Source: Chimaeribacter californicus (GTDB taxonomy: Bacteria > Pseudomonadota > Gammaproteobacteria > Enterobacterales > Enterobacteriaceae). Taken from it: DNA of 64,000 nt. Location of the stretch: positions 62,001 to 126,000 of the forward strand of contig NZ_PJZF01000001.1 of NCBI RefSeq assembly GCF_002858675.1, written 5' to 3'. A program made the position numbers and the translations under genes. The notes below the pieces were generated by a model. That model saw only the letters and a list, made by a program, of their open reading frames with translations, was not told the DNA's origin and ran no database searches. Shown one piece after another: positions 40,401 to 51,140 of the stretch (positions are counted from its first letter, which is position 1; each line of letters opens with the position of its first letter).

Positions 40401-41852
40401 CGCAGCCGGGCGCGTGACCTGCTGCGCCAGCATCAGGCGCAGCTGACCCAGTACAGCCAGGTGCTGGCCTCGCTGAAAAGTTCTTATGACGCCAAGCGCG
40501 ACATGCTGAAAGAGCTGGGCCAGGAGTTGCTGGACATCGGCGTACAGGCCGATCCCGACGCAGAGGCCCGTGCGCGGACGCGCCGGGATGAGCTGCATGC
40601 AGCCCTCAGCCACAACCGCGCGCGCCGCAATCAGCTTGAGAAACAGCTCACGTTCTGTGAAGCCGAGATGGACGGGCTGCAAAAACGCCTGCGTAAGGTG
40701 GAACGTGACTACCATCAGCTGCGTGAGCAGGTGGTCTCCGCGAAAGCCGGCTGGTGCGCCGTGATGCGTCTGGTGAAAGATAACGGCGTCGAACGCCGCC
40801 TGCACCGCCGCGAACTGGCTTACATGAATGCTGACGAACTGCGCTCCATGTCGGATAAAGCGCTGGGTGCCCTGCGTCTGGCGGTGTCTGACAATGAACA
40901 CCTGCGGGATATACTGCGCCTCTCTGAAGACCCAAAACGCCCGGAACGCAAAATCCAGTTCTATATCGCGGTCTACCAGCATCTGCGCGAACGTATCCGT
41001 CAGGATATTATCCGCACCGATGACCCGGTAGAAGCGATTGAACAGATGGAGATTGAGCTGGGCCGGCTGACGGAAGAGCTGACCGCGCGCGAGCAGAAGC
41101 TGGCTATCAGTTCGAAAAGTGTGGCGAACATCATCCGCAAAACCATCCAGCGCGAGCAGAACCGCATCCGTATGCTGAACCAGGGCTTGCAGGCGGTGGC
41201 CTTCGGCCAGGTGAAAAGTGTGCGCCTCAACGTCAATGTGCGTGAAGCCCACGCCACGCTGCTGGATGTGCTCTCCGAACAGCAGGAGCAGCATCAGGAT
41301 CTGTTCAACAGCAATCGCCTGACTTTCTCGGAAGCACTGGCGAAACTCTATCAGCGCCTGAATCCGCAGATCGACATGGGCCAGCGTACCCCGCAGACCA
41401 TCGGTGAAGAGCTGCTCGACTACCGTAACTACCTGGAAATGGAAGTGGAAGTTTATCGCGGATCGGATGGCTGGCTGCGGGCAGAGAGCGGGGCGCTCTC
41501 TACCGGCGAGGCGATCGGTACCGGGATGTCGATTCTGGTGATGGTGGTGCAGAGTTGGGAGGAGGAGTCACGTCGCTTGCGCGGCAAAGATATCTCCCCA
41601 TGCCGCCTGCTGTTCCTGGATGAGGCCGCACGCCTGGATGCCAAATCGATCGCCACGCTGTTTGAATTGTGCGATCGCCTTGAGATGCAGCTGATTATCG
41701 CTGCGCCGGAAAATATCAGCCCTGAAAAGGGCACCACCTACAAGCTGGTGCGTAAAGTGGTGCAGAACCATGAGCACGTGCATGTGGTGGGGCTGCGTGG
41801 TTTTGCCGCGATTGAACCGGAAGCAGACCGCAGCCTGGCGGAAGAGGCCTGA
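37404..41852 (+). CDS. mukB: Chromosome partition protein MukB (SMC-like ATPase)
   Basis: MukB is the SMC-like motor of the gammaproteobacterial condensin that compacts and loops the chromosome and binds topoisomerase IV. The 1482-residue protein has the N-terminal Walker [11 protein letters not shown] at about residues 34-43. Two long coiled-coil arms rich in Glu, Gln and Arg flank a hinge (about 645-780, with [18 protein letters not shown]). The C-terminal head has signature [14 protein letters not shown] (about 1365) and Walker [14 protein letters not shown] (about 1400). It overlaps mukE by 4 bases and is followed by an intrinsic terminator. It is the longest gene in the window. Confidence 0.97.
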   Translation: MIERGKFRSLTLVNWNGFFARTFDLDELVTTLSGGNGAGKSTTMAAFVTALIPDLTLLHFRNTTEAGATSGSRDKGLHGKLRAGVCYSALDTVNSRHQRVIVGVRLQQVAGRDRKVDIKPFTIQGLPTALQPTQILTETVGERQARVLSLQELKDRVESIEGVQFKQFNSITDYHSLMFDLGIIPRRLRSSSDRSKFYRLIEASLYGGISSTITRSLRDYLLPENSGVRKAFQDMEAALRENRMTLEAIRVTQSDRDLFKHLITEATSYVAADYMRHANERRVHLDGALALRQELLSGRKQLAHEQYRHVEMARELSEHSGAESDLETDYQAASDHLNLVQTAMRQQEKIERYQGDLDELTYRLEEQNEVVAEAGELHAEHEARAEAAEAEVDELKSQLADYQQALDVQQTRAIQYQQALHALTRARELCELPDLDISNAESWLETFRAKEQESTETLLQLEQKMSVAEAAHSQFETAYQLVVKIAGEVSRGDAWQTARELLRDWGNQQHQAERVQPLRMRLSELEQRLREQQDAERQLQEFCKRTGRDYQPEELEGVQDELEERIETLSATVAEAGEHRMEMRQESEQLQQRIKALTARAPVWLAAQEALDQLATQSGESLESSTQVTEYMQQLLESERETTVERDEVATRKRRIEGQIERLSQPGGAEDPRLVALAERFGGVLLSEIYDDVTLDDAPYFSALYGPSRHAIVVPDLALIRDQINGLEDCPEDLYLIEGDPQSFDDSVFGVEEMERAVLVKVADRQWRYSRFPSVPLFGRAARESRLETLNQEREKLAERYATLSFDVQKIQRAHQAFSRFIGTHLAVAFEDDPEAEIRALTTRRGELERALAAFEGQHQQQRQQFDQAKEGIALLNRLLPRVALLCDETLADRADEIREELEEAQEAARFLQQHGAALARLEPLVPVLQSDPEQHEQLKADYADAQHTQRLAKQQAFALTEVVQRRAHFSYTQSAGMLNDNADLNDKLRQQLEHAEAERSRARDLLRQHQAQLTQYSQVLASLKSSYDAKRDMLKELGQELLDIGVQADPDAEARARTRRDELHAALSHNRARRNQLEKQLTFCEAEMDGLQKRLRKVERDYHQLREQVVSAKAGWCAVMRLVKDNGVERRLHRRELAYMNADELRSMSDKALGALRLAVSDNEHLRDILRLSEDPKRPERKIQFYIAVYQHLRERIRQDIIRTDDPVEAIEQMEIELGRLTEELTAREQKLAISSKSVANIIRKTIQREQNRIRMLNQGLQAVAFGQVKSVRLNVNVREAHATLLDVLSEQQEQHQDLFNSNRLTFSEALAKLYQRLNPQIDMGQRTPQTIGEELLDYRNYLEMEVEVYRGSDGWLRAESGALSTGEAIGTGMSILVMVVQSWEEESRRLRGKDISPCRLLFLDEAARLDAKSIATLFELCDRLEMQLIIAAPENISPEKGTTYKLVRKVVQNHEHVHVVGLRGFAAIEPEADRSLAEEA

Positions 41853-41887
41853 TCGTCGCCTGATAGTTGAGTAAAATAAATCTTTCC

Positions 41888-41908
41888 AGCCGCCTCCGGG
41901 CGGCTTTT
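41888..41908 (+). terminator. mukB operon terminator
   Basis: AGCCGCC-TCCG-GGCGGCT followed by TTT is a typical intrinsic terminator, 36 bases after the mukB stop. Confidence 0.85.
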
Positions 41909-42083
41909 CATTTGGGTGCCTTTCTGCCACGCTGTTTATCACGGCAGCTGGCCGGTTGCGCTTCACCGCTTTCGCTGATTGCGGCAGGAGAAGCGCAAAA
42001 AACCAGTTCTGTCTTATACTTATAGAACGTTTCAGCACAAGTAGATGATTGATATCTATTTGTATTTAATCAGGGGGCAAGGG

Positions 42084-43946
42084 ATGATGCTTATACGTCC
42101 TACTACATTGAAGAGTCTGGCCATTGCCTGTGCACTGGCCTGGGGCACTACGTCCCTGCAGCTTGCTGATGCCGCGATGCCGGCATTACCCCATGCGTCG
42201 GGCAGCATGAGCGCGCATGAGGCCGGGAATCAAATCCGGGCTGCGCTGCCGCAAAAGATAACGCCTTTTTATCTGACTACGCTCTCTTCGCTCTACGCGG
42301 CACGCCATATGCAGCCGATGTGGCAGGATGCGCAAGCGGTGCAGCTGTTCCAGCAGCAACTGGCGGAGCTGGCTATCTCCGGCGTGCAACCGCAATTTAC
42401 CCAATGGGTACGCCAGCTGAGTAACCCTGATTTGACCGGAATGGCACGGGACATTGTGCTGTCTGATGCCATGCTCGGTTATTTGCAGTTTGTCTCGGGG
42501 GTGAATGCCAACGGCAGTAACTGGCTCTACAGCAGCGCGCCTTACAAAATGACATTACCGGCAGCCACGGTGATCAACCAATGGCAGATGGCGATTGCCC
42601 ATCAGGCCCATAGCCCGGCCAGCCTGCAACACTATCTGGCTTCCCTGGCACCGCAGCATCCGCAATATGCCCGCATGCACCAGGCGCTGAAAGATATGCT
42701 GGCTGACAGCCGCCCATGGCCTCAGTTGGTCAACGGCCCCAGCCTGCGCCCAGGGCAACTGAGCGACGATATTCCGGCGCTGCGTGAAATTCTGGCCCGT
42801 TCCGGCATGCTGAGCGCCGACGCCCAGTCCACGGCAGACCCCGATCCGATCCCGGCTGAGCAGATTGCTGCCAGCAAGCCGTCTGCCGAAGATGATCTGT
42901 ATGTCGATGAGACCGCCTCGCACGAAGACAGCCCGCCGGTAGCGGTCAGCCCGGCGGCAGCACCGGTGAATGATGTGCCGCCAACGCCGCAAAGCCCGCC
43001 GGCCGCCACACCGGATACCGCCACCGAAGTCAAAGATAACCAGTACACGCCGGATCTGGTGGAGGGCGTTAAGCGCTTCCAGAAATGGCAAGGGCTGGCG
43101 GAAGACGGGGTGATTGGTAAACGCACCCGCGAATGGCTGAATGTCTCGCCCCATACCCGGGCGACCCTGCTGGCGCTGAACATCCAGCGGCTGCGCATCC
43201 TGCCGGGGAACGTTAATACCGGCATTATGGTAAACATTCCTAACTATTCGCTGGTTTACTACCGCGATGGTAACGAAGTGCTGTCGTCACGCGTGATTGT
43301 CGGGCGCCCCAGCCGCAAAACGCCGCTGATGAGCAGCGCGCTGAATAACGTGGTGGTCAACCCGCCCTGGAATGTGCCGACCACGCTTATCCGGCAGGAC
43401 ATTATTCCCAAAGCGATGCATGACGCCAGTTATCTGCAAGCCCACGGCTATACCGTGCTGAGCGGATGGAGCAATGATGCGGAAGTGATCGACCCGTCGA
43501 TGATTGACTGGAGCATGGTGTCACCGCAGAACTTCCCGTATCGCCTGCGTCAGGCACCGGGGGCGACGAACTCGCTGGGGCGTTATAAGTTCAATATGCC
43601 GAGTTCCGATGCGATTTACCTGCATGACACGCCGAACCACGCGCTGTTCCAGAAAGATATTCGCGCGCTGAGCTCCGGTTGTGTGCGGGTTAATAAGGCG
43701 TCTGTGCTGGCCGGTATGTTATTGCAGGATGCCGGCTGGAACGATGCGCGGGTTAATTCGACGCTGGAAGCCGGAAATACGACTTATGTGCCGATTCGCC
43801 ACCATATTCCCGTGCAGCTTTATTACCTGACCGCCTGGGTAGCGGATGACGGCAAACCACAATTCCGCACAGATATTTACAATTACGATAATACGGTGCG
43901 ATCGGGCGCACAAATCTTGCCTCAGGCTGAACGCCTGCTGCAATAA
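42084..43946 (+). CDS. ldtD: L,D-transpeptidase LdtD
   Basis: LdtD (YcbB) makes 3-3 cross-links between meso-diaminopimelate residues in peptidoglycan and can bypass beta-lactam-sensitive transpeptidases. The 620-residue precursor has an N-terminal signal peptide, a helical scaffold domain (about 50-250), a Pro/Ala/Asp-rich linker (about 255-325), a peptidoglycan-binding-like domain ([27 protein letters not shown], about 335-362) and a YkuD catalytic domain. Its active site reads [11 protein letters not shown] followed by [11 protein letters not shown] (catalytic Cys about 534). I chose ATG 42084, preceded by AGGGGG, over an upstream ATG at 42045. mepK follows 182 bases later. Confidence 0.93.
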   Translation: MMLIRPTTLKSLAIACALAWGTTSLQLADAAMPALPHASGSMSAHEAGNQIRAALPQKITPFYLTTLSSLYAARHMQPMWQDAQAVQLFQQQLAELAISGVQPQFTQWVRQLSNPDLTGMARDIVLSDAMLGYLQFVSGVNANGSNWLYSSAPYKMTLPAATVINQWQMAIAHQAHSPASLQHYLASLAPQHPQYARMHQALKDMLADSRPWPQLVNGPSLRPGQLSDDIPALREILARSGMLSADAQSTADPDPIPAEQIAASKPSAEDDLYVDETASHEDSPPVAVSPAAAPVNDVPPTPQSPPAATPDTATEVKDNQYTPDLVEGVKRFQKWQGLAEDGVIGKRTREWLNVSPHTRATLLALNIQRLRILPGNVNTGIMVNIPNYSLVYYRDGNEVLSSRVIVGRPSRKTPLMSSALNNVVVNPPWNVPTTLIRQDIIPKAMHDASYLQAHGYTVLSGWSNDAEVIDPSMIDWSMVSPQNFPYRLRQAPGATNSLGRYKFNMPSSDAIYLHDTPNHALFQKDIRALSSGCVRVNKASVLAGMLLQDAGWNDARVNSTLEAGNTTYVPIRHHIPVQLYYLTAWVADDGKPQFRTDIYNYDNTVRSGAQILPQAERLLQ

Positions 43947-43994
43947 CTGCAGTAATTCCACTGAATTAACGGTCTGATTAACGGGTTGATTTTT

Positions 43995-44016
43995 GTTCGC
44001 CCCTGCCGGGGCGGAC
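43995..44016 (+). terminator. Hairpin after ldtD
   Basis: GTTCGCCCC, loop TGCC, GGGGCGGAC form a 9-bp stem with one G-T wobble, 48 bases after the ldtD stop. No T-tract follows, so this is only a possible terminator or mRNA stabiliser. Confidence 0.4.
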
Positions 44017-44128
44017 AATCAGCCTGATAGAGAGTGGGTTGACTCGCTCTTTAATGGCAGTTATGGTTCGGGACAGCACAAATAATGTGCTTATTTTTTG
44101 ACTCTCTTGCCGGGTAATCAGACAGTTC

Positions 44129-44680
44129 ATGGATCAAATCGATAAACAACGCCGAAAGTGGCTGGCGCTCGGTGGCGCCGCTATGGGGATCGCACTGCTT
44201 CCAGGGCAGGCGTTCGCAACGCTCTCAACTCCTCGTCCTCGTGTATTAACGCTGAATAATCTGCATACCGGGGAATCTCTCAAAGCCGAGTTCTTTGATG
44301 GAAAGGCTTACAACACGGATGAGTTGTCCAGGCTGAATCATTTGTTCCGCGATTTTCGCGCTAATAAAATGAAAACCATTGATACCGCGTTGTTTGATCA
44401 GCTTTACCGCCTGCAGGTATTGTTGGGAAATAACAAACCGGTTCAGTTAATTTCTGGTTATCGTTCTGTTGCCACCAATGATGATTTACGCAAACACAGC
44501 AGCGGGGTGGCCAAACATAGCTACCATACGCTGGGACGTGCCATGGATTTCCATATTGAAGGCGTGCAACTGAGTAATATCCGTAAGGCGGCATTAAAAA
44601 TGCGCGCCGGTGGTGTAGGATATTACCCACGAAGCAACTTTGTGCATATTGATACCGGGCCGGTACGTAACTGGTCTTAA
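44129..44680 (+). CDS. mepK: Murein DD-endopeptidase MepK
   Basis: MepK (YcbK) is a periplasmic peptidoglycan hydrolase that cuts 3-3 cross-links and is needed when LdtD-type links are made. The 183-residue precursor has a twin-arginine signal (QRRKWLALGG at about residues 8-17 and a hydrophobic stretch ending in QAFA). The peptidase M15-like domain has the zinc-site sequences SYHTLGRAMDFHI (about 131-143) and FVHIDTG near the C-terminus. It lies directly downstream of ldtD, which fits the shared biology of making and cutting 3-3 links. Confidence 0.94.
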   Translation: MDQIDKQRRKWLALGGAAMGIALLPGQAFATLSTPRPRVLTLNNLHTGESLKAEFFDGKAYNTDELSRLNHLFRDFRANKMKTIDTALFDQLYRLQVLLGNNKPVQLISGYRSVATNDDLRKHSSGVAKHSYHTLGRAMDFHIEGVQLSNIRKAALKMRAGGVGYYPRSNFVHIDTGPVRNWS

Positions 44681-44737
44681 GTATTACTGTGCCTTTTAAC
44701 CGGTGCGGGAGGCGTCCTGCACCGGCCATGGAGCCTT

Positions 44738-45385
44738 ATGAATACTCTCACGATTCCTGTCACTGCCTTTGCGCAAAACTGTTCCCTGATTTGGTGTGAT
44801 GCCACCCTTGAGGCGGCTATTGTTGATCCGGGTGGTGACGCTGAAACGATCATGGCCCAGGTGGCGGCGAAAAATGTCCATGTCACCCAGATCCTGCTGA
44901 CACACGGCCATCTTGATCATGTCGGGGCGGCAGCGGAACTGGCGCAGCATTATGGTGTGCCGGTAGTGGGGCCGCACCCTGATGACCGTTTCTGGCTGGA
45001 GGCGCTGCCGGCACAGAGTCAGATGTTCGGGTTGGCTGAGTGCGCGCCGCTGACGCCGGATCGCTGGCTGGAGGAAGGGGAAAGCGTGATCGTGGGCAAT
45101 ATGCAGCTGGATGTACTGCACTGCCCGGGCCATACACCGGGGCACATTGTGTTTGTGAACCAGGCTGCGAAGATGCTGGTATCCGGGGATGTGATCTTCA
45201 AAGGCGGCGTGGGGCGTACTGACTTCCCACGCGGCGATCATCAGGCGTTGATCCACGCCATCCGCAGCAAATTGCTGCCGTTAGGGGATGACGTCACCTT
45301 CCTGCCGGGGCATGGGCCACGCTCAACGCTGGGCCATGAGCGCCTGACCAACCCTTTCCTGCAGGATGAGCCGCCCGTGTGGTAA
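44738..45385 (+). CDS. gloC: Hydroxyacylglutathione hydrolase GloC (type II glyoxalase)
   Basis: GloC (YcbL) is a metallo-beta-lactamase-fold thioesterase that hydrolyses S-lactoylglutathione in methylglyoxal detoxification. The 215-residue protein has the metal motif [10 protein letters not shown] at about residues 53-62. Further metal ligands lie in [12 protein letters not shown] (about 127-138) and [14 protein letters not shown], and the C-terminal [13 protein letters not shown] has the last His. It starts 57 bases after mepK and ends in a bidirectional terminator shared with aspC. Confidence 0.93.
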   Translation: MNTLTIPVTAFAQNCSLIWCDATLEAAIVDPGGDAETIMAQVAAKNVHVTQILLTHGHLDHVGAAAELAQHYGVPVVGPHPDDRFWLEALPAQSQMFGLAECAPLTPDRWLEEGESVIVGNMQLDVLHCPGHTPGHIVFVNQAAKMLVSGDVIFKGGVGRTDFPRGDHQALIHAIRSKLLPLGDDVTFLPGHGPRSTLGHERLTNPFLQDEPPVW

Positions 45386-45406
45386 GAGTGGTAAAACCCC
45401 GGCCAT

Positions 45407-45437
45407 AAAAAAAGCCAGCATTGCAGCTGGCTTTTTT
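45407..45437. terminator. Bidirectional terminator between gloC and aspC
   Basis: A run of A, AGCCAGC-ATTGCA-GCTGGCT and a run of T provide Rho-independent termination for gloC (plus strand) and aspC (minus strand). Confidence 0.88.
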
Positions 45438-45464
45438 GTGCCTGGGGTTCAGAGGGTTTGTGGC

Positions 45465-46655
45465 TCAGAGTACCGCGACAATCGCCTCACACAGCGGCGC
45501 CATGTTGTCCGGCGTCATGCCGGCAACGTTGACCCGGCCGGAGTTCACCGCATAAACACCAAATTCATCACGCAGGCGCAGCACCTGATCTTTGGTCAGG
45601 CCGCTGAAGGAGAACATACCGTTCTGCTTGATGATAAAGCTGAAATCCTGTTGGGCACCTTTTTCCTGCAACGTATTCACAAACAGCTGGCGCATACGCT
45701 GAATGCGCTGACGCATATCAGTCAACTCCTGCTCCCAAAGTGCACGCAGGGCATCGTTGCCGAGAATCGTCGCAACCACGGCTGCGCCATGGGCCGGCGG
45801 GTTGGAGTAGTTGGCACGCACCGTGGCTTTGATCTGGCTGAACGCCCGGTCGGCATTCTCTGCATCTGCCGCCACCAGCGTAAAGGCACCGACGCGCTCA
45901 TTGTACAGGCCAAAGTTTTTCGAGTAGGAGCTGGCAACAATCAGTTCAGCGTGTTGAGCCGCAAAAATCCGCAGGCCCTGGGCATCTTCTTCCAGCCCGT
46001 TGGCAAAGCCCTGATAGGCAAAGTCAAACAGCGGCAGCCAGCCTTTTTCACGGGAAAGGTCAGCCAGTTGTTGCCACTGTTCCGTCGTGGGGTCAATCCC
46101 GGTCGGGTTGTGGCAGCAGCCGTGGAACAACACCACATCACCGGCTTGCGCTGCCTCAAGGCTGGCCAGCATGCCGTCAAAGTTCAGCGTATGGTTTTCT
46201 GCGTCGTAGTAATCGTAATTCACCACCTCCAGCCCGGCAGAACCAAACACATTGTTGTGATTTGGCCAGGTCGGGTTACTGATCCAGACCCGTTTCGCCG
46301 TGGTCTGGGTTGCCAGAAAATCAGCCGCCACGCGCAGGGCACCGGTGCCGCCCGGCGTCTGCGCCGTACGGGCGCGGCGATCGGTGATAATCGCGCTGTC
46401 GCTGCCGAACAGCAGGGCCTGAGTGCAACTGGCAAACGCCGGGATGCCCTCAATGCTCAGGTAATTTTTGGTGGTCTCATTTTCCAGCAGATAGTGCTCG
46501 GCCTTTTTCACACTGGTCAGCACCGGGGTTTGGCCGGTTTCATCTTTATAGACGCCGATCCCCAGGTTAATTTTGGTCAGACGGTCATCAGCACGAAACA
46601 GATCGCCCAGTCCCAAAATCGGGTCGGCCGGGGCAGCGGTGATTTTCTCAAACAT
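45465..46655 (-). CDS. aspC: Aspartate aminotransferase
   Basis: AspC is a PLP-dependent transaminase that interconverts aspartate and oxaloacetate, and also acts on aromatic amino acids. At 396 residues from ATG 46655 ([16 protein letters not shown]) it equals the E. coli enzyme. An ATG at 46670 would add MDISD and lacks a good ribosome-binding site. PLP lysine lies in [15 protein letters not shown] at about residue 246. Other conserved segments are [18 protein letters not shown] and [14 protein letters not shown]. The upstream neighbour on the same strand is ompF, with a terminator in between; the 156 bases between them show no other feature. Confidence 0.96.
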   Translation of the reverse strand: MFEKITAAPADPILGLGDLFRADDRLTKINLGIGVYKDETGQTPVLTSVKKAEHYLLENETTKNYLSIEGIPAFASCTQALLFGSDSAIITDRRARTAQTPGGTGALRVAADFLATQTTAKRVWISNPTWPNHNNVFGSAGLEVVNYDYYDAENHTLNFDGMLASLEAAQAGDVVLFHGCCHNPTGIDPTTEQWQQLADLSREKGWLPLFDFAYQGFANGLEEDAQGLRIFAAQHAELIVASSYSKNFGLYNERVGAFTLVAADAENADRAFSQIKATVRANYSNPPAHGAAVVATILGNDALRALWEQELTDMRQRIQRMRQLFVNTLQEKGAQQDFSFIIKQNGMFSFSGLTKDQVLRLRDEFGVYAVNSGRVNVAGMTPDNMAPLCEAIVAVL

Positions 46656-46811
46656 GTCAGAAATATCCATGGCTTGGTGATAAGCGGGCAGAAGCTTCAG
46701 GTTAACGCCATGTTTCCGCTTTGCCAACCGTTTGCGGCAAAAAGAACGCGATTTGTGAAGGCGGTGAGACAAGTGCCGGGAAGGGCGGAAAAACAGCAGG
46801 GATAACGGGGA

Positions 46812-46847
46812 ATGGAAAAAGAAAAGGCAGGGCCGGAGCCCTGCCTT
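46812..46847 (-). terminator. ompF intrinsic terminator
   Basis: Reading the minus strand, AAGGCAGGGC-TCCG-GCCCTGCCTT is followed by TTCTTTTTCC. It lies 35 bases downstream of the ompF stop and separates ompF from aspC. Confidence 0.88.
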
Positions 46848-46881
46848 CAGCACACCTGACGCAAGTCAGGCGACAGTACGA

Positions 46882-48006
46882 TTAGAACTGGTAAACCAGA
46901 CCAACAGCCACGGTGTCGTCGTTGTTGATGCCCAGTGCGTTATCGTCATCCAGCTGGTTGATTTTGTAATCAACGTAGGTGGACATATTTTTGTTGAAGT
47001 AGTAGGTCGCGCCCACATCGAAGTATTTGATCAGGTCAACGTCGCCGATGCCTTCGATGTCTTTACCTTTGGACTGTACGTACGCCAGGGACGGACGCAG
47101 ACCGAAGTCGAACTGGTATTGTGCAACCAGTTCAAAGTTTTGCGCTTTGTTAGCGAAGCCATAAACGTTGATGCCATCAATAGCGCCACTAACTGGGGTT
47201 GCGTTACGAGTTTCACCATACATTGCTGCCAGGTAAACGTTATTAGCATCATATTTCAGCGCGGTCGCCCAGCTCTGTGCTTTGTCACCACTACCAATAA
47301 CAGTGTCCGGAACGGTATGGGTCGGATCTGGGTTATCATAAGTTGCTGAGTTTTGTGCGTTAGTACGGTCTGATTCACCGTAAGTTCCTACAATGCCTAC
47401 ACCGATTTCGCTGGTGTAAGAGGTAGAAACGGCCCAGCCGTCACCGTTGGCACGACGGATGTCATCACGGTCGTTTTTGCCCTGGTACTGCACAGCGAAG
47501 TCCCAGCCATCAACCAGGCCGAAGAAGTTATGGTTACGGTAGGTAGCCACGCCGGTAGAACGGCCGCTCAGGAAGCCATCGGAATAACCAGAGTCACCGC
47601 CGAATTCCGGCAGCATGTCGGTCCAGGCCAGTGCATCGTAAATCAGGCCATAGTTACGGCCGTAGTCGAAGGAGCCGTAGTCACCAAATTTCAGACCGGC
47701 AAAGCCCAGGCGGGTTTTGTTGCCGTCTTGTGCGTCAGAACCTTCAGAGTTGTTCGCCTGAACGTTGTATTCCCACTGGCCGAAACCGGTCAGTTGGTCA
47801 GTAATCTGAGTTTCACCTTTGAAGCCGAAACGAACATAAGTCTGATCGCCATCAGAACCGTCGTCATCAGAGAAGTAATGCAGGCCAACTGCTTTGCCGT
47901 ACAGATCCAGCTTGTTGCCATCTTTGTTGTAGATTTCGGCGGCGTTTGCTGCACCAGCAGCCAACAGAGCCGGGATAACCACTGCAAGAATGTTGCGCTT
48001 CATCAT
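46882..48006 (-). CDS. ompF: Porin OmpF
   Basis: OmpF is a trimeric outer-membrane general porin of the OmpC/F family. The 374-residue precursor has signal peptide [22 protein letters not shown] and a mature start [16 protein letters not shown]. It contains the constriction-loop signature PEFGGD in [16 protein letters not shown]. It ends VAVGLVYQF, with the C-terminal Phe recognised by the BAM complex. I assign OmpF rather than OmpC because it lies between aspC and asnS and because the upstream control region matches E. coli ompF closely. The product is about 12 residues longer than in E. coli, mostly in surface loops. Confidence 0.95.
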   Translation of the reverse strand: MMKRNILAVVIPALLAAGAANAAEIYNKDGNKLDLYGKAVGLHYFSDDDGSDGDQTYVRFGFKGETQITDQLTGFGQWEYNVQANNSEGSDAQDGNKTRLGFAGLKFGDYGSFDYGRNYGLIYDALAWTDMLPEFGGDSGYSDGFLSGRSTGVATYRNHNFFGLVDGWDFAVQYQGKNDRDDIRRANGDGWAVSTSYTSEIGVGIVGTYGESDRTNAQNSATYDNPDPTHTVPDTVIGSGDKAQSWATALKYDANNVYLAAMYGETRNATPVSGAIDGINVYGFANKAQNFELVAQYQFDFGLRPSLAYVQSKGKDIEGIGDVDLIKYFDVGATYYFNKNMSTYVDYKINQLDDDNALGINNDDTVAVGLVYQF

Positions 48007-48215
48007 TATATTACCCTCATTGGTGTTATTCGGACACCTTGCCACTGCCGCCAATAATTCAGGGAACTATTGTTGAGAGTATGGTGTCTTCCTGTGTCTG
48101 CACGCAGTGTTCCATTGGCGATGCGGTTAATCTACCGCGAAAATGCTACCAAAGGCCTAATGAGGTTTCAGAAGGAAACTAATTATTACAAAATGTAAAA
48201 ATTAGGGAACTTTGT
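48007..48215 (-). promoter_or_regulatory. ompF promoter, OmpR boxes and MicF target
   Basis: Read on the minus strand, this region lines up with the E. coli ompF promoter: TTACATTTTGTAATAATTAG and TGAAACC (48162-48205) correspond to the OmpR F boxes, GTAGCATTTTCGCGGTAGATT to the -35/-10 region (-10 TAGATT, complement of 48129-48134), and GCAGACACAGGAAGACACC to the leader. The sequence ATGAGGGTAATA (complement of 48009-48020) at the ribosome-binding site is the MicF pairing site. Control by OmpR and MicF is inferred from this match. Confidence 0.75.
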
Positions 48216-48245
48216 GACCGGGATCTAAGTTTGTAAAAATGTAAA

Positions 48246-48264
48246 AGGCCAGCATTGCTGGCCT
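48246..48264 (-). terminator. asnS intrinsic terminator
   Basis: AGGCCAGC-ATT-GCTGGCCT, followed on the minus strand by TTTACATTTT, lies 44 bases after the asnS stop and upstream of the ompF OmpR boxes. Confidence 0.85.
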
Positions 48265-48307
48265 CTGATTTGTAACAAAATTGTCTTAATTGTACAGATT
48301 CTGATAG

Positions 48308-49708
48308 TCAGAAGCTGGCATTGCGAGGGGTACGCGGGAAGGGGATGACGTCACGGACGTTCTGTACGCCAGTCACATAGGCGATTAACCGTTCGAATCC
48401 GAGACCAAAACCAGAGTGCGGCACGGTGCCGTAACGGCGCAGATCGCGGTACCACCAATAATCTTCTTTGTTCAGGCCCATCTCTTCCAGACGCTGATCC
48501 AGCACGTCCAGGCGCTCTTCACGCTGGGAGCCGCCAATGATCTCACCAATACCCGGCGCGAGGACGTCCATCGCCGCCACAGTTTTTCCGTCTTCATTCA
48601 TGCGCATATAGAAAGCTTTGATGTCTTTCGGGTAGTTTTTCACGACCACCGGCGCTTTAAAGTGTTTTTCTGCCAGATAGCGCTCATGTTCTGAAGAGAG
48701 ATCGATACCCCAACTCACGGCATTCTCAAACGTCTGACCCGATTTGATCAGAATCTCAATCGCATCAGTGTAATCTACCTGGGCAAAATCAGAGCTGACA
48801 AAACGTTCAAGCCGGGCAATGGCATCTTTATCCACACGCTCGGCGAAAAACGCCAGATCATCTGCGCGTTCATCCAACACGGCCTGAAACACATATTTCA
48901 GCATTTTTTCAGCCAGACCTGCTACGTCGTCCAGGGTGGCAAACGCCACTTCAGGTTCAATCATCCAGAATTCTGCCAGGTGGCGGCTGGTGTTGGAGTT
49001 CTCTGCCCGGAAGGTCGGGCCAAAGGTATAGACTTTGGACAGGGCGCATGCGTAGGTTTCACCGTTCAACTGGCCCGAAACGGTCAAAAAGGCCTCTTTC
49101 CCAAAGAAATCTTCACTGAAATCAACCTGGCCCTGATCGTCACGCGGCAAGTTTTCCAGGTCCAGCGTGGAGACGCGGAACATCTCCCCGGCACCTTCCG
49201 TATCAGACGCAGTGATCAACGGCGTAGAGACCCAGAAATAGCCATTTTCATGGAAGAAACGGTGAATCGCCTGTGCCAGAGTGTGGCGTACGCGGGCCAC
49301 CGCGCCAATCAGGTTGGTACGCGGGCGCAGGTGTGCCACTTCACGCAGGTATTCGATGCTGTGGCGTTTGGCCGCCATCGGATAGGTATCCGGATCATCG
49401 ACCCAGCCCACCACGTTTACTGCCGTAGCCTGCAATTCAAAGCTCTGCCCTTCACCTGGTGAGGCCACCACGGTGCCGGTAATCTCCACCGAGCAACCGG
49501 TCGTCAGGCGCAGCACATCAGTCTGGTAATTGGACAGAGAATTATTTACGACGGCCTGTAATGGATTAAAGCAGGAGCCGTCATAAACGGCGAGGAAGGA
49601 GATGCCGGCTTTAGAATCTCTCCGGGTACGCACCCAACCGCGTACGGTGACTTCACTGTCAACCGCAGCACGGCCTTGCAGTACGTCGACTACAGGCACA
49701 ACGCTCAT
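48308..49708 (-). CDS. asnS: Asparaginyl-tRNA synthetase
   Basis: AsnRS charges tRNA-Asn. At 466 residues it equals the E. coli length. An N-terminal OB-fold anticodon-binding domain (about residues 1-110, [26 protein letters not shown]) is followed by a class II core. The core has motif 2 [25 protein letters not shown] near 230 and motif 3 [15 protein letters not shown] near the C-terminus. It lies between pncB and ompF on the minus strand, as in E. coli, with its own promoter region in the 226-base spacer to pncB. Confidence 0.97.
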   Translation of the reverse strand: MSVVPVVDVLQGRAAVDSEVTVRGWVRTRRDSKAGISFLAVYDGSCFNPLQAVVNNSLSNYQTDVLRLTTGCSVEITGTVVASPGEGQSFELQATAVNVVGWVDDPDTYPMAAKRHSIEYLREVAHLRPRTNLIGAVARVRHTLAQAIHRFFHENGYFWVSTPLITASDTEGAGEMFRVSTLDLENLPRDDQGQVDFSEDFFGKEAFLTVSGQLNGETYACALSKVYTFGPTFRAENSNTSRHLAEFWMIEPEVAFATLDDVAGLAEKMLKYVFQAVLDERADDLAFFAERVDKDAIARLERFVSSDFAQVDYTDAIEILIKSGQTFENAVSWGIDLSSEHERYLAEKHFKAPVVVKNYPKDIKAFYMRMNEDGKTVAAMDVLAPGIGEIIGGSQREERLDVLDQRLEEMGLNKEDYWWYRDLRRYGTVPHSGFGLGFERLIAYVTGVQNVRDVIPFPRTPRNASF

Positions 49709-49897
49709 AGATTTCTCTCTTTAATAAGGGTTAATTCAGAATTGCGGAACCCACCCACAGGCGGGTTTTGCTATGTTACTTACCGCGTCGCAGGACACAA
49801 GCAGAAATCACGGGCGCAGGGCAACATTTCTCAACGGTGTCAGGGGAATTCATAGAGACAATGAATAGGGCAGGGAAGGTATATAAAGGAGGGGAAT

Positions 49898-49923
49898 TTG
49901 CACCGGCCGCAAAGCCGGTGCAA
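49898..49923 (-). terminator. pncB terminator-like hairpin
   Basis: TTGCACCGGC and GCCGGTGCAA form a perfect 10-bp stem with a 6-base loop, ending 11 bases after the pncB stop on the minus strand. The T-run is weak, so efficiency is uncertain. Confidence 0.65.
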
Positions 49924-49934
49924 TAAGGCCGCCG

Positions 49935-51140
49935 TTAACTGGCTTTTTTCACCAGGGGTAAATCGAATGCTTTACGCAGCGCTTTAACAAACGCCGGGTC
50001 TTCACAAATGGTTTTACCGGGGCTGTCAGAGAGTTTCGCGACCGGCTTGCCGTTACATTCCACCAGTTTGATCACAATATTCAGCGGCTTGACGCCGGGA
50101 ATATCACAGGTCAGCCGGGTGCCGATGCCGAACACCAGATTGATGCGGCGGTCAAAATGGCGGTAGAGCGCCAGCGCTTTATCCAGGTCCAGGTTATCGG
50201 AGAAGACCAGCGTTTTGCTCATTGGGTCAATATCGAGCTTTTCATAATGGGCAATGGCTTTCTCACCCCATTCCAGCGGATCGCCGGAGTCATGGCGCAG
50301 CCCCTGATAACGCCCGGCAAAGCCCGGCCCAAAGTCACGCAGGAAGGCATCCATGGTGATGCAATCCGTCAGGGCGATGCCCAACTGAGCCGGGTACTCA
50401 TCCAGCCACGCCTGCAAAGCGGCACGCTGGCTGTTGGCCAGCACCGGTGAGATCTGCTGGTGTGCCTGGAACCACTCATGGGCCTGGGTGCCGACCGGAG
50501 CCAGATCGAGCCGGCGCGCCAGATCGTAGTTACTGGTACCGACCAGATAAGGAAAATCGCTTTTCAGGGTGGTGACAATCGCTTGCTGCACCGCCTGCGA
50601 GAAACGGCGGCGGGTGCCGAAATCCATCAGCCGGAAGCGGGACAGGTCTGTTTCGCCGGCCAGCGCCCTGAACCGTTCCAGCTTGCCGCGCAACTGGCTG
50701 ACAGCCTGTTCCGGCGTGGCATCCGGCGAGCGGTGGCGGTGCACCACTTCGCTTATCACCGCCAGCAGCGGGACTTCCCACATCACCACTTCCCGCCAAG
50801 GCCCGCTGATGCGGATCTCCAGCATGCCCCGGCGGTTGGTGACCTGCACCTGTTGCGGGTTGAAGCGGAATGCTTTCAGCCAGTCCAGATAATCCTTGCG
50901 GAAAAACGGCAGCGCGGCGAGGAAACGGTACTCCTCGTCGGTCAGGGCCAGTTCGCTCATCAGGGTGATTTGCGCCTGGATCTCGTCACGGTATTCACCG
51001 AGCAGCTCATCGCCGCGGCAGCGGAATTCCGCTGCGACGGTAATGTCATGATACCGGTGGTAGACAGCCTGCTGCATATGCAATTTATAGGCATCAGTGT
51101 CCAGTATTGACGTCAAAATCGGGGAAGCGTAGTGAGTCAT
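49935..51140 (-). CDS. pncB: Nicotinate phosphoribosyltransferase
   Basis: PncB makes nicotinate mononucleotide from nicotinate and PRPP with ATP hydrolysis, in the NAD salvage pathway. The 401-residue protein matches the family. It has [18 protein letters not shown] near the start, [18 protein letters not shown] at about 168-185, and [11 protein letters not shown]. The phosphorylated active-site histidine lies in [15 protein letters not shown] at about residues 277-291 by position in the sequence. It is divergent from pepN, with an unusually long spacer, and has a hairpin just downstream. No NadR operator was recognised upstream. Confidence 0.95.
   Translation of the reverse strand: MTHYASPILTSILDTDAYKLHMQQAVYHRYHDITVAAEFRCRGDELLGEYRDEIQAQITLMSELALTDEEYRFLAALPFFRKDYLDWLKAFRFNPQQVQVTNRRGMLEIRISGPWREVVMWEVPLLAVISEVVHRHRSPDATPEQAVSQLRGKLERFRALAGETDLSRFRLMDFGTRRRFSQAVQQAIVTTLKSDFPYLVGTSNYDLARRLDLAPVGTQAHEWFQAHQQISPVLANSQRAALQAWLDEYPAQLGIALTDCITMDAFLRDFGPGFAGRYQGLRHDSGDPLEWGEKAIAHYEKLDIDPMSKTLVFSDNLDLDKALALYRHFDRRINLVFGIGTRLTCDIPGVKPLNIVIKLVECNGKPVAKLSDSPGKTICEDPAFVKALRKAFDLPLVKKAS

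Noticed and set aside
45366-46805. A 479-codon open frame on the plus strand opposite aspC
   Set aside because: It is the antisense shadow of aspC. Its long open frame comes from the GC-rich, biased codon use of the real gene, and the product resembles nothing known.
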